DNA of 64,000 nt from Delftia sp. PS-11 (GCF_029870285.1 NZ_JACSYA010000001.1:1-64000), one strand, 5' to 3'; shown: positions 10,219 through 19,646, counted from the first letter of the stretch. Notes: generated by a model from the letters alone, not told the origin. Program-made: numbers and translations.

Positions 10219-11496
10219 TCAGAACAGTTGGGGGGTGTAGGGGTCGCTGTCCGGCGCTGGTGAAACAGGACCGCGCAGCAATTGCTCGCGCGCCAGGGGG
10301 TTGCCGGCCGTGGCCAGCCAGTCGGCCGTGCGCACCAGGTTGCCTGCGCGCACTCCCAGCAGGCGCAGCCGCCGGGTCAGCGGCACGCGCTTGAGGCACA
10401 GGCCCGCAGCGCGGCGCAGGGCGCTGGCGTCGTCCACGGGCAACTCCAGGGTGAGGTCGCGCGTAGCGGTGCGAAAGTCATCGTAGCGCAGCTTGATGCC
10501 CACGGTACGGCCCATGTAGCCCTTGCGCACCAGATCGGCCGCCAGGCGCTCGCACAGGTGCGTGAAGATGGCGCCCAGTTCGGCGCGGTCATGCACCGCG
10601 TGCAGGTCGCGCTCGAAGGTGGTTTCCCGGCTCATGGACACGGGTTCGCTGTGCGTGACCACGGGCCGGTCGTCCCGCCCCCAGGAGGCTTCGTGCAGCC
10701 AGTGCCCGTAGGAGCGGCCAAACCAGTGCACAAGCTGGGGCAGGCTTTGCGCGGCCAGATCGCCGATGGTGTGGATGCCCTGGGACTGCAGGCGCGCATC
10801 GGCCTTGGGGCCGATGCCGTTGATCTTGCGGCAGGCCAGCGGCCAGATCAGCGGCTGCAGGTCGCCGGGCTGGACGATGGAGATGCCGTTGGGCTTGTGG
10901 AATTCGCTGGCCATCTTGGCCAGCAGCTTGTTGGGCGCCACGCCGATGGAGCAGGTCAGCCCCGTGGCATCGAAGATGGATTTCTGGATCAGCCGGGCCA
11001 GCACGCGCCCGCCCTCGCGCTGGCCGCCGGGCACTGCGGTGAAGTCGATGTAGACCTCGTCCACGCCCCGGTCTTCCATCTGCGGCGCGATGGAGACGAT
11101 GATGTCCTTGAAGGCGCGCGAGAAGCGCCGCACCTCGGCAAAGTCCACCGGCAGCAAGATGGCCTGCGGGCACAGGCGCGCCGCTTTCATCATGCCCATG
11201 GCGGAACCTACGCCGAACTGCCGCGCAGCATAGGTGGCGGTGGTGATCACGCCCCGGCCCACGTAGTCCTTGAGCCTCGGGAAGGCATCGGCCGGGATCT
11301 CGTGCAGCCGCCCGGCATAGCGGGCATGCAGCGCTTCGTCGCGCGGGCTGCGGCCGCCGCCGATGACGACGGGCAGGCCCTTGAGCTGCGGATAGCGCAG
11401 CAGTTCCACCGAGGCATAGAAGGCATCCATGTCCAGGTGGGCAATGCGGCGGGGAAGGTCCGCTGGCGCAGGGGGCGTGGCTAAGGTGTCGGGCAC
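10219..11496 (-). CDS. dinB: DNA polymerase IV (Y-family translesion polymerase)
   Basis: A 425-residue Y-family polymerase that copies damaged templates. The first catalytic block is HLDMDAFYASVELLRYP, and the second carboxylate block is RGVDEVYIDFT. CSIGVAPNKLLAKMASEFHKP belongs to the palm, and INGIGPKADARL is the helix-hairpin-helix of the thumb. It is longer than the 351-residue E. coli protein, which is normal in this group. The start is GTG at 11496. A LexA box lies 20 bases upstream and the -10 element GATAAT (11508-11503) is so close that the transcript may start at the GTG itself. The C-terminus DPYTPQLF lacks an obvious extended beta-clamp motif beyond QLF. Confidence 0.94.
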   Translation of the reverse strand: MPDTLATPPAPADLPRRIAHLDMDAFYASVELLRYPQLKGLPVVIGGGRSPRDEALHARYAGRLHEIPADAFPRLKDYVGRGVITTATYAARQFGVGSAMGMMKAARLCPQAILLPVDFAEVRRFSRAFKDIIVSIAPQMEDRGVDEVYIDFTAVPGGQREGGRVLARLIQKSIFDATGLTCSIGVAPNKLLAKMASEFHKPNGISIVQPGDLQPLIWPLACRKINGIGPKADARLQSQGIHTIGDLAAQSLPQLVHWFGRSYGHWLHEASWGRDDRPVVTHSEPVSMSRETTFERDLHAVHDRAELGAIFTHLCERLAADLVRKGYMGRTVGIKLRYDDFRTATRDLTLELPVDDASALRRAAGLCLKRVPLTRRLRLLGVRAGNLVRTADWLATAGNPLAREQLLRGPVSPAPDSDPYTPQLF

Positions 11497-11501
11497 GCCC
11501 C

Positions 11502-11531
11502 CATTATCGTAGCAACTGTGTATTCATACAG
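11502..11531 (-). promoter_or_regulatory. LexA (SOS) box over the dinB promoter
   Basis: CTGTGTATTCATACAG at 11516-11531 is a perfect CTGT-N8-ACAG operator. It covers the -35 region of a promoter whose -10 element is GATAAT on the minus strand at 11508-11503. This fits SOS-induced expression of dinB. Confidence 0.88.
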
Positions 11532-11543
11532 CTTACTATCCAT

Positions 11544-12482
11544 TCATCCCTGGAGGCAGATGAGCACCAGACCCAGGACCATGAGGCACATGCCGGCTTT
11601 CTCCTGGGGGCTCAGGCTTTCGCTGAGCACGCGGCGCGAGACGATGTAGCTGAACACCACCTCGACCATGCCCAGCGTGCGCACGGGCGCCGCGCCTTGC
11701 ATGGCATAGGCGGTGAACCAGGCCAGCGAGGCAGCCGCGCCCATGCCGCCAGCCAGCAGCGAGATGCGCCAGGCGCGCAGGATGGGGCGCAGCCCTTGCG
11801 CATGGGTGCGCGCAATCCAGGTGCCCAGGCCCAGAGTCTGCATGAGCTGGGCGATGAGCACGCCCCAGGCGCCCGACAGCCAGGGCGAGGCCTCGCCCAG
11901 CCGTGCCAGCTCGACAGCGCCGCCACGGTAGCCGATGGTGGCGATGGCAAAGCAGGCGCCGCAGGCCAGGCCATAGAGCGCGCTGCGGCTGGCCCAGGCG
12001 GACAGCGACAGCATCTGCCCGCGCGGCGGCAGCGAAAGGATGAGCACGCCCAGTGTGGCCAGCGCCATGGCCATGAGGGCCGTGGCCGTGGGCAGCTCGT
12101 GCAGGAAGACGGCAGCGAACAGCGCCACCTGCAGCACCTCGGTCTTGGACAGGGTGACGGCCACGGCGAAGTTGCGCTCCTTCATGGCCAGCAGCAGGGC
12201 CGCCGTGGCCGCGACCTGGAAGAAGGCGCCCAGCGCGATCCAGCCCAGGTAGGCCCAGGAGAACTGGGGCAGCGTCCAGCCCCCCTCACGGCCGGCGTAC
12301 AGCGCCAGCAGGTAAAGGCCGGCAAACGGCAGGCCGTAAAGAAAACGCACCAGCGTGGCAGGCAAGGTGCCGAGCCCGGCCGTCAGCGAACGCTGGGCCG
12401 TGTTGCGCACGGTCTGTGCGGCGGCGGCAAAGAGCACCACGGGCACCCACAGCCAGGTCAGGTCTTGGACAGAGGAAAGCAT
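11544..12482 (-). CDS. EamA/DMT-family membrane transporter
   Basis: A 312-residue inner-membrane protein with about ten hydrophobic segments, consistent with the duplicated five-helix EamA unit of drug/metabolite transporters. Examples are LTWLWVPVVLFAAAAQTV near the start, and SYIVSRRVLSESLSPQEKAGM with a last helix MVLGLVLICL at the end, typical of EamA carriers. The start at 12482 (MLSSVQDLTW) places the first helix directly at the N-terminus; an in-frame upstream extension is low complexity and was rejected. Substrate cannot be told. It lies 201 bp downstream of an AraC-type regulator on the same strand, which may control it. Confidence 0.85.
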   Translation of the reverse strand: MLSSVQDLTWLWVPVVLFAAAAQTVRNTAQRSLTAGLGTLPATLVRFLYGLPFAGLYLLALYAGREGGWTLPQFSWAYLGWIALGAFFQVAATAALLLAMKERNFAVAVTLSKTEVLQVALFAAVFLHELPTATALMAMALATLGVLILSLPPRGQMLSLSAWASRSALYGLACGACFAIATIGYRGGAVELARLGEASPWLSGAWGVLIAQLMQTLGLGTWIARTHAQGLRPILRAWRISLLAGGMGAAASLAWFTAYAMQGAAPVRTLGMVEVVFSYIVSRRVLSESLSPQEKAGMCLMVLGLVLICLQG

Positions 12483-12683
12483 GCAAAGCAAACAGGACTT
12501 GCGCAGACAGCGCGCAAAGGCAGCGGCCAGCATAGCCGCAGGCTGCCGCCCGGGCGCACGCGCTTGGCGAGGGCTGCCCCGCCCGGCAGCGAAACAGGCG
12601 GCTGTGCGCACTGCGCGCAGCCGCGCTGGCTCTGGCAGGCCGCACCGGCAGGCAGCACGCACCTCGCCAAAGACGCTGGCCGC

Positions 12684-13511
12684 TCAGGCAGCCTGCGTGC
12701 AGAAGGCCGAGGGTGACATGCCGAAATGGCGGCGGAATGCCAGCGAATAGGCGCTGTGGCTTTCGTAGCCGGCGTCCAGCGCCACTTGCACAATGGGCCG
12801 CCCGGCCAGCAGAGCCTGCATGGAGGACAGCAGCCGGGCACGCTGGCGCCAGCGGCCAAAGCTCAGACCGGTGGCCCGCAGGAAATGGCGGTGGAAGGTT
12901 TTTTCGCCCATGGCCAGCCGCGCGGCCCAGTCGCCGGCCGTGGCCGCCAGGTCCGTGGCGCCGCTGCCATCGGCCAGCGCGCGGCAGACAGCGGCCATGC
13001 GCCCATCTTGCGGCCAGGGCAGATGCAGGGGCACGACGGCTGGCTGGCGCAGCTCCTGCAGCAGCAGTGCAACGAGCAGGCGGTCGCGCGGGCCGCGCTG
13101 CGCACCGGGGCTCCAGCGGGCCACCTCGCTGATCAGTTCGCGCAGCAGGGGCGAGACTTCGATCACGCAGTCCGCATCGGGCAGGCTGGCCGCCGCCTGC
13201 GCATCGACAAACAGGCTGCGCACCTGCACCGCGCCGCGCATGCGCAGGGCATGGGGCACGCCCGCGCGCAGCCAGACGCCGCGCGTGGGCGGCACCACCC
13301 AGCGCCCGCTGCGCGCGCGCACCTCCAGCACGCCCTGCACGGCGTACAGCAATTGCCCGCAGGCGTGGGAGTGCTCCGCGACTTCCAGCCCCGCTGGATA
13401 GTCGGCGGCCACGCCGGTCACGGGCAGAGGCGCCGCTGCCTGCAGCTCGGGCAGGCCGGCATGGCCGCAGGCGATGGCGGTCAGGGCGGTCAGATCGGTG
13501 TCGGCAGGCAT
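12684..13511 (-). CDS. AraC-family transcriptional regulator with cupin sensor
   Basis: A 275-residue regulator. The N-terminal half is a cupin-type sensor (GLEVAEHSHACGQLLYAVQGVLEV, VPPTRGVWLRAGVPHALRM), and the C-terminal about 100 residues form the double helix-turn-helix: WAARLAMGEKTFHRHFLRATG, then IVQVALDAGYESHSAYSLAFRRHFGMSPSAF. The start at 13511 (MPADTDL) is preferred to an upstream one because the cupin begins soon after it. Family members of this build often regulate an adjacent exporter, so the EamA gene downstream is the likely target; this is inference. It is divergent from leuA across 297 bp. Confidence 0.9.
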   Translation of the reverse strand: MPADTDLTALTAIACGHAGLPELQAAAPLPVTGVAADYPAGLEVAEHSHACGQLLYAVQGVLEVRARSGRWVVPPTRGVWLRAGVPHALRMRGAVQVRSLFVDAQAAASLPDADCVIEVSPLLRELISEVARWSPGAQRGPRDRLLVALLLQELRQPAVVPLHLPWPQDGRMAAVCRALADGSGATDLAATAGDWAARLAMGEKTFHRHFLRATGLSFGRWRQRARLLSSMQALLAGRPIVQVALDAGYESHSAYSLAFRRHFGMSPSAFCTQAA

Positions 13512-13613
13512 TTTGTCTATTTCTATGGAAAAAAGATCAATTCTATAAAGACAGACAAACACCCCATCCCTAAGCTGGCACCTGTTGTCCTGTTCTTTGC
13601 CTGCCACCGCACC

Positions 13614-13808
13614 ATGCACTGCCTGCCTTCGCTGCACCTACGTCCCCTGGCCCATGGCCGGGGTCAGGGCGCCTGCGCAGGCGCCGCATTTCGCACCGAC
13701 TCCCCCTGACCCCGGCCCGGCGCAGCTTCCCTGAAGGGAGGCCAGGGGAGCGGGGCTGCCGGACCAGACCGGCAGCTGCCATCCCCCTGCCCGCCCTGCG
13801 AGGTCCGA
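13614..13808 (+). promoter_or_regulatory. Structured leader of leuA with a leucine-containing short frame
   Basis: Upstream of leuA a 31-codon frame (13614-13709) begins M-H-C-L-P-S-L-H-L-R-P-L, with four Leu in the first twelve codons. It runs into a perfect 14-bp inverted repeat, GGCCGGGGTCAGGG (13656-13669) and CCCTGACCCCGGCC (13704-13717), whose loop contains the palindrome GCGCCTGCGCAGGCGC. A second stem, CTGCCGG/CCGGCAG, follows just before the gene. This resembles a translation-coupled attenuator, but no U-tract is visible, so a Rho-dependent or purely structural role is equally possible. Confidence 0.35.
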
Positions 13809-15503
13809 ATGCATCCACATCCCGCATCCAAATACCGTTCTTTCCCGGCCATTGACCTGCCTGACCGCCAATGGCCATCGCGTCAGCTGGCGCAGGCGCC
13901 CGTCTGGCTGTCCACCGATCTGCGCGACGGCAATCAGGCGCTGTTCGAGCCCATGAATCGCGAACGCAAGCTGCGCCTGTTCCACGAGCTGGTGCGCATC
14001 GGATTCAAGGAGATCGAGGTGGGCTTTCCCTCGGCCTCGCAGACCGATGACAGCATCGTGCGCCACCTGATCGGCGAGGGGCTGATCCCGGAAGACGTGA
14101 CTCCCATGGTCATCACCCAGCTGCGCGAGGACCTGATCCGCGCCACGGTGGACAGCGTGCGGGGCGCACGCCGCGTGATCGTGCATTTCTACAACGCGAT
14201 CGCGCCGGCCTGGCGCGAGATCGTCTTCGGCATGGACGTGCCTGCCATCATCGCCATGGTCGAGCGCCATATCGCGCTGCTGCGCGAGCTGACCGCTGCC
14301 CACCCCGAGACCGAATGGGTGCTGCAGTACTCGCCCGAGACCTTTTGCATGGCAGAGCTGGAGGTCTCTCTGGCCGTGTGCAATGCCGCCATCCGCGCCT
14401 GGGATTCAGGCCCTGCGCGGCCGATGATCATCAACCTGCCGACGACGGTGGAGGTGAGCACGGCCAATGTCTTCGCCGACCAGATCGAGTGGATGCACCG
14501 GCGGCTGGAGCGGCGCGAGCACATCGTGCTGTCGGTGCATCCGCACAACGACCGGGGCACGGGGGTGGCCTGCGCCGAGCAGGCCCTGCTGGCCGGCGCC
14601 CAGCGCGTGGAAGGCTGCCTGTTCGGCAATGGCGAGCGCAGCGGCAATCTGGATGTGGTGACGCTGGCGCTGAATCTGTACACCCAGGGCATTGCGCCGG
14701 GGCTGGATTTTTCGGACATTGCCGCCGTGGCGCGCATCGCCGAGGAGTGCACGGCGCTGCCCATCCATCCGCGCCATCCGTATGTGGGCGATCTGGTATT
14801 CACGGCGTTTTCGGGATCGCACCAGGATGCCATCGCCAAGGGCTTTGCGGCGCAAAGGCCCGATGCCCCCTGGCGCGTGCCTTATCTGCCCATCGATCCG
14901 CAGGACCTGGGCCGCACCTATGACAGCATCGTGCGGGTCAACAGCCAGTCGGGCAAGGGCGGCATTGCCTTTTTGCTGGAGCGCGACCACGGCGTGCGCA
15001 TGCCAAGGCGCATGCAGGTGGAGTTCAGTGCCGTGGTACAGAGACAGGCCGATGCCAGCGAGGCCGAGCTGGCCAGCGAAGACCTGTGGAATCTGTTCGA
15101 GGCCACCTACCTTGACCCCAGGGATCTGCCCTGGCAGTACCTGGGCCATCAGTTGCACGGCAGCGCCAGGGGCCAGGGTGTCACGCTGGATGTGGCATAT
15201 GCCGGGGGCGACAGGCTGCAGCTGCATGGCGAGGGCAGCGGCCCCATCGAGGCTGTGGCGGCGGCCATCGGCCAGCACCTGGGCCGGACGCTGCGCATCG
15301 ACCACTACGAAGAGCGCAGCCTGGGCCAGGGCGCAGGCGCCACGGCGCTGGCAATGGTCGAGGCCGCCCTGCCCGGCGTAGCCGGCACGCGCTTTGGCGC
15401 AGGGCGCCATGCCAATATCGTGACGGCCTCCATCCTGGCAGTGCTGCAGGCTGCCGGGCGTCTGGCTGTGGCGGCGCGGCAGGCGGCTCAGGACCGGGGG
15501 TAG
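13809..15503 (+). CDS. leuA: 2-isopropylmalate synthase
   Basis: This 564-residue enzyme condenses 2-oxoisovalerate with acetyl-CoA, the first step of leucine synthesis. The HMGL-like TIM-barrel domain shows STDLRDGNQALFEPM, SVHPHNDRGTGVACAE and GCLFGNGERSGNLDVVTL with the metal-binding His residues. A C-terminal regulatory domain (about 440-560) follows, where leucine feedback normally acts. Length and motifs fit the longer LeuA class found in Actinobacteria, fungi and some Betaproteobacteria rather than the roughly 515-residue E. coli form. It is monocistronic, with a structured leader upstream, and its last 16 bases overlap the converging hydroxy-acid oxidase gene. Confidence 0.95.
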   Translation: MHPHPASKYRSFPAIDLPDRQWPSRQLAQAPVWLSTDLRDGNQALFEPMNRERKLRLFHELVRIGFKEIEVGFPSASQTDDSIVRHLIGEGLIPEDVTPMVITQLREDLIRATVDSVRGARRVIVHFYNAIAPAWREIVFGMDVPAIIAMVERHIALLRELTAAHPETEWVLQYSPETFCMAELEVSLAVCNAAIRAWDSGPARPMIINLPTTVEVSTANVFADQIEWMHRRLERREHIVLSVHPHNDRGTGVACAEQALLAGAQRVEGCLFGNGERSGNLDVVTLALNLYTQGIAPGLDFSDIAAVARIAEECTALPIHPRHPYVGDLVFTAFSGSHQDAIAKGFAAQRPDAPWRVPYLPIDPQDLGRTYDSIVRVNSQSGKGGIAFLLERDHGVRMPRRMQVEFSAVVQRQADASEAELASEDLWNLFEATYLDPRDLPWQYLGHQLHGSARGQGVTLDVAYAGGDRLQLHGEGSGPIEAVAAAIGQHLGRTLRIDHYEERSLGQGAGATALAMVEAALPGVAGTRFGAGRHANIVTASILAVLQAAGRLAVAARQAAQDRG

Positions 15504-16657
15504 GTGCCGGGCAGCAGGATGGAGCTGTCCACCGTATCGATCTGCGTGTGGCCGCAAAAGGCCATGGTGGTTTCCAGCTCTTTCTGGATGATCTGCAGCG
15601 CACGCGTGACGCCGTCCTGGCCATAGGCACCCAGGCCGTAGAGGAAGCTGCGCCCGATCATGGTGCCCTGCGCGCCCAGGGCGCGTGCCTTGAGCACATC
15701 CTGGCCGCTGCGGATGCCGCCATCCATCCAGACTTCGATGCGCCGGCCCGCCGCCTCGGCGATGGCTGGCAGGGCCTCGATGGACGAGGGCGCGCCGTCG
15801 AGCTGGCGGCCGCCGTGGTTGCTGACGACCAGCGCATCGGCGCCGCTGTCGGCCGCCAGGCGCGCGTCCTCGGCATCCATGATGCCTTTGAGGATGAGCT
15901 TGCCGCCCCACAGCTTTTTGATGCGCTCCACATCGCCCCAGTTGAGGCTGGGGTCGAACTGGCTGGCCGTCCAGGAGGACAGCGAACTCATGTCGGCCAC
16001 GCCGTCCACATGGCCGACGATGTTGCCGAAGCTGCGGCGCCTGGTGCCCAGCATGCCCAGGCACCAGTGCGGCTTGGTCGCCAGATTGATCAGATTGCGC
16101 AGCGTGGGCTTCGGGGGCGTGGACAGGCCGTTCTTGATGTCCTTGTGGCGCTGGCCCAGGATCTGCAGGTCCAGCGTCAGCACCAGGGCAGAGCAGTTGG
16201 CGGCGCGGGCGCGCTCGATCAGGCGCTCCATGAAGCGGCGGTCGCGCATCACATAGAGCTGGAACCAGAACGGATGGCGCCCCGTGTGCTCGGCAATGTC
16301 CTCGATGGAGCAGATGCTCATGGTGGACAGCGTGAACGGAATGCCAAAAGCCTTGGCCGCGCGCGCGCCCAGGATTTCGCCATCGGCGTGCTGCATGCCC
16401 GTCAGGCCCGTGGGCGCGATGGCCACGGGCATGGCGACGTCCTGGCCGATCATGGTGGTGCGCGTGCTGCGCCCCTCCATGTTCACGGCCACGCGCTGGC
16501 GCAGCTTGATTTTCTGGAAGTCGTCCTCGTTGGCGCGGTAGGTGCCCTGGGTGTAGGAGCCCGAGTCGGCATAGTCATAGAACATGCGCGGCACGCGGCG
16601 CTGTGCCACGGCGCGCAGGTCTTCGATGCAGGTGATTTTGGAGAGATCGGTTGCCAC
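15488..16657 (-). CDS. FMN-dependent alpha-hydroxy-acid oxidase/dehydrogenase (LldD-like)
   Basis: A 389-residue flavoenzyme of the lactate dehydrogenase/glycolate oxidase family, oxidising an L-2-hydroxy acid to the 2-oxo acid. Family marks are PVAIAPTGLTGMQHADGE near the N-terminus, FQLYVMRDR in the barrel, VVSNHGGRQLDGAPSS with the active-site His and Arg, and VWMDGGIRSGQDVLKARALGA with the FMN-phosphate site. The best start is GTG at 16657 (V/M-ATDLSKITC); the long open frame upstream is antisense to pbpC. Substrate (lactate, glycolate, mandelate) cannot be resolved. It converges on leuA with a 16-base overlap. Confidence 0.9.
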   Translation of the reverse strand: MATDLSKITCIEDLRAVAQRRVPRMFYDYADSGSYTQGTYRANEDDFQKIKLRQRVAVNMEGRSTRTTMIGQDVAMPVAIAPTGLTGMQHADGEILGARAAKAFGIPFTLSTMSICSIEDIAEHTGRHPFWFQLYVMRDRRFMERLIERARAANCSALVLTLDLQILGQRHKDIKNGLSTPPKPTLRNLINLATKPHWCLGMLGTRRRSFGNIVGHVDGVADMSSLSSWTASQFDPSLNWGDVERIKKLWGGKLILKGIMDAEDARLAADSGADALVVSNHGGRQLDGAPSSIEALPAIAEAAGRRIEVWMDGGIRSGQDVLKARALGAQGTMIGRSFLYGLGAYGQDGVTRALQIIQKELETTMAFCGHTQIDTVDSSILLPGTYPRS

Positions 16658-16820
16658 TTTTTTTCCAGCCTTGTTGGGACCCGCCGCTTGCGGGACTGGC
16701 TTGCATGGTAGTGCGCAGTCCGTGCTTTCGCCATGCGCCCAGGGTTGAAGAGATTTGCGTGCGCATTGAAATTTTCTGCATCGCTGCAAATCTCTGGACT
16801 GCTGCAATGGCATGGTCAGT

Positions 16821-19121
16821 TCAGCGTACGCCTGCCACGCCCGCGCCACGCACCTCGACCTGCACGCTGTCGAGCACCTGTCCGGCAGCGTCCAGCAGTT
16901 CGATGCGGTGGCGGCCGGGCCAGGGCATCCAGGCTGCGGCGGCGCCCCGGCCGATCTCGCTTTGCGGCGCAGGGGGCGAGCCCGGCAGGCTGACCAGGCG
17001 CCAGCGCAGGCCCGCATCCTTCCAGCCCGCAGCGGACGCCCCGCCTGTGGGCCGGGCGGCCAGCTGCACGCGCTGGCGGTCCGGGGGAATGTCAGGGTCG
17101 ATCGCCAGCACCGTGCCATCGACCGGGCGGGAGATGCGCGCGGACGAAGCCGCCGCCGCGCCGCGCGCCTTGCCGCCGGGCGCGGCCATGCCGGAGTCCA
17201 TGGCGAACATGTCCTGCTGCGTTCCGGCCACGAACCATTCGCTGCGCGCGCTCTCCAGGGGCTGGCCCGATGCCGGGTCCGGCCCGAAGCGCACGGCCTG
17301 CCGCACCACACCGGCTGGCGCCTGGGGCGTGCGGCTGGGCAGGCGCGCGTGCAGGTGGGCCATGATGGCGGCCCAGACTGGCGCAGCGCCGCTGGTGCCG
17401 CTGACCGAATGCATAGCATCGCCGCTGGCATTGCCCACCCAGACGCCCACGGTGTAGCGCTGCGACCAGCCCACGGCCCAGTTGTCGCGCATGTCCTTGC
17501 TGGTGCCGGTCTTGACGGCTGTCCAGAAGCGCGTGGCCAGCACGCTGTCAGTGCCGAAGGTGGGCGCGCGCGCCATGTTGTCCGACAGCATGTCGCCCAC
17601 GATGAAGGCGGCGCGCGCATCAAGGGCCTGCACGGGCGCAGCCTGCCGCGCGCCTGCGGCCTGCGGGTCCCAGCGCGCTGGCGCCATCTGCCCGCCATTG
17701 GCCAGCGCGCGGTAGGCGTTGGTCAGCTGCAGCAGAGGCACTTCGGCGCTGCCCAGCGCCAGGCTGTAGCCGTAGTAGCCGCCGCTTTCGCGCAGGGGCA
17801 GGCCCAGGCGCCGCAGCTGGGTGAAAAACGCCTCGGGCGTGACCATGACCAGGGTGCGCACGGCGGGCACATTGAGCGACGAGGCCAGCGCCGTGCGCGC
17901 CGACACCCAGCCCTTGAAGCGCCGGTCGTAGTTCTGCGGAATGTAGAGCCCGCTTTGCGTGGCGATATGGGCGGAGGAGTCCTCGATCAGCGAGGCGGCA
18001 GTCAGACGCCGCTCGGCAATGGCCTGTGCGTAGAGAAAGGGCTTGAGCGTGGAGCCGGGCTGGCGCAGCGCGATGACGCCATCGACCTCGGCCGCCTGGC
18101 TCAGAGCCCCCGAGGAGCCCACCCAGGCCAGCACATCGCCCGTGGCGTTGTCGAGCACGACCACGGCGCCGTCCTCGACGTTGCGCCCCTGCAGCTCGCG
18201 CAGGTGCTGCTGCAGGCTTTGCACGGCAAAGCGCTGCACGGGCGCGCTCAATGTGGAGCGCACCCGGGTCTGCCCCCTGGCCCAGGGCTGCGCCAGCAGG
18301 CGGCGCGCCAGATGCGGCGCCACGCCTTCGCTGGCAGGCCACTGGCGCCGCTGCAGCACGCTGGCCGTGAGCAGTTCCATGGCTGCACAGTCGCGCGCTG
18401 CCGCATCCTCGGGGGCCAGTGCCTGCAGCACGCCACAGGCGCGCCGGCCCACGCGCTCGGGGGAGGCATTGGGCGCACGCACCAGGGCTGCGGCAATGGC
18501 GGCCTCGCGCGCGTCCAGACCGTGCGGCGCCTTGCCGAACAGGCTGCGCGCCAGCGCATCGATGCCGACGATCTCGCCCCGGAAAGGCACCAGGTTCAGA
18601 TAGGCTTCCAGGATCTGGTCCTTGCGCCAGCGCCGGTCCAGCACCTGGGCGGCCACGGTCTGGCCGAGCTTTTGCACCACGCTGCGCCCACCCGGGCCCT
18701 GGCGCCAGTCGCCATCGAGCAGGCCCGCGAGCTGCATGGTGATGGTGCTGGCGCCGCGCGTGCGCTGGTTCCAGAGGTTGCCCCAGGCGGCGGCTGACAC
18801 GGCGGCCCAGTCCACGCCGCTGTGCTCGTAGAAGCGCTGGTCTTCGCTGAACACCAGGGCCGTGCGCAACGCATGCGAGACATCGGCCAGCGCCACCCAG
18901 TCGCCACGGCGCACGCTGGCATCGGTGCGCTGGCGCTGCAGCACTTCACCCTCGCGCGAGAGCAGCTCGGTTTCGGACGAGCGATGGGCCTGGCGCACTT
19001 CGGCAAAGCCGGGCAGCGCATGGGCGCTGCCGGTGCCGGCGGACAGCAGCAGCGCCAGCAGCACAGCGCCAGGGCGCCGCGCACGCAGGGCGCCAAGGGA
19101 AAGAAGCCGGGAATCATTCAT
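16821..19121 (-). CDS. pbpC: Penicillin-binding protein 1C
   Basis: A 766-residue bifunctional peptidoglycan synthase with an N-terminal signal or anchor segment (PGAVLLALLLSAGTGSAHA). The glycosyltransferase domain has EDQRFYEHSGVDW and RGASTITMQLAGLL. The transpeptidase domain has PGSTLKPF with the active-site Ser, SSLN, and KTGTS. A C-terminal beta domain typical of PBP1C follows (about 690-766). The start MNDSRL at 19121 gives a normal N-terminus; a start at 19163 is also open. In many bacteria pbpC is adjacent to the alpha-2-macroglobulin gene; here that gene lies upstream on the same strand with three genes in between, suggesting an interrupted partnership. Confidence 0.93.
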   Translation of the reverse strand: MNDSRLLSLGALRARRPGAVLLALLLSAGTGSAHALPGFAEVRQAHRSSETELLSREGEVLQRQRTDASVRRGDWVALADVSHALRTALVFSEDQRFYEHSGVDWAAVSAAAWGNLWNQRTRGASTITMQLAGLLDGDWRQGPGGRSVVQKLGQTVAAQVLDRRWRKDQILEAYLNLVPFRGEIVGIDALARSLFGKAPHGLDAREAAIAAALVRAPNASPERVGRRACGVLQALAPEDAAARDCAAMELLTASVLQRRQWPASEGVAPHLARRLLAQPWARGQTRVRSTLSAPVQRFAVQSLQQHLRELQGRNVEDGAVVVLDNATGDVLAWVGSSGALSQAAEVDGVIALRQPGSTLKPFLYAQAIAERRLTAASLIEDSSAHIATQSGLYIPQNYDRRFKGWVSARTALASSLNVPAVRTLVMVTPEAFFTQLRRLGLPLRESGGYYGYSLALGSAEVPLLQLTNAYRALANGGQMAPARWDPQAAGARQAAPVQALDARAAFIVGDMLSDNMARAPTFGTDSVLATRFWTAVKTGTSKDMRDNWAVGWSQRYTVGVWVGNASGDAMHSVSGTSGAAPVWAAIMAHLHARLPSRTPQAPAGVVRQAVRFGPDPASGQPLESARSEWFVAGTQQDMFAMDSGMAAPGGKARGAAAASSARISRPVDGTVLAIDPDIPPDRQRVQLAARPTGGASAAGWKDAGLRWRLVSLPGSPPAPQSEIGRGAAAAWMPWPGRHRIELLDAAGQVLDSVQVEVRGAGVAGVR

Positions 19122-19193
19122 GGAGCCGGCATTGTCCGTCTTTGCTGCGGCCTGGTGGCACACCGGGCTGCAGGCGGCGGATCGTGCGCAGAG

Positions 19194-19583
19194 TCAGGCG
19201 GCAATCGGCTCGCGCAGCTGGAACATATTGCCCTCGGGGTCCATCGCGTTGCAGACGCGAAAGCCGGAGCCCTGCCAGGACTGCGTCCACAGCTGGCCGC
19301 CATGGGCGGCAATCAGCGGGCGCACGGCCGCGAAGCTGGGCACCGAGGCAAAGAACTTGATGGCCACGTTCTCGCGCGGCTGGGGCGGCTCGGTGATGGT
19401 GATGTGTCGGGCAATGGCCTCGGGCACGGCATGCAGCACCATTTGCAGGTCGGGCGACTGCAGCACGATGAGCTCGGGCGTGTGGTGCTGCATGCGCATG
19501 CCCAGCACCTCCATGTAGAACAACGCCAGCCTGTCGGGCTGCTTGGCATAGATGAACAAACCTGCGGACGCGGGACCGGACAT
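19194..19583 (-). CDS. VOC (glyoxalase/bleomycin-resistance fold) family protein
   Basis: A 129-residue single-module vicinal-oxygen-chelate protein. Typical pieces are LALFYMEVLGMRM (first helix after strand 1), a central strand GGQLWTQSWQG, and CNAMDPEGNMFQLREP near the end with the metal-ligand Glu position. GAGGAG lies six bases before the ATG at 19583. The family includes isomerases, dioxygenases and resistance proteins, so the reaction cannot be assigned. It stands alone on the minus strand between pbpC and an amidase gene. Confidence 0.85.
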   Translation of the reverse strand: MSGPASAGLFIYAKQPDRLALFYMEVLGMRMQHHTPELIVLQSPDLQMVLHAVPEAIARHITITEPPQPRENVAIKFFASVPSFAAVRPLIAAHGGQLWTQSWQGSGFRVCNAMDPEGNMFQLREPIAA

Positions 19584-19646
19584 GCTGCTCCTCTGTGACG
19601 ATGGAGCACCTACTTTAGCACCGCGCCAGCCATGCCTGTGCACCGA

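Noticed and set aside
15488..17698. Extension of the hydroxy-acid oxidase to 736 residues
   Set aside because: The added part is low-complexity and overlaps pbpC in another frame; the conserved family N-terminus begins at the GTG at 16657.
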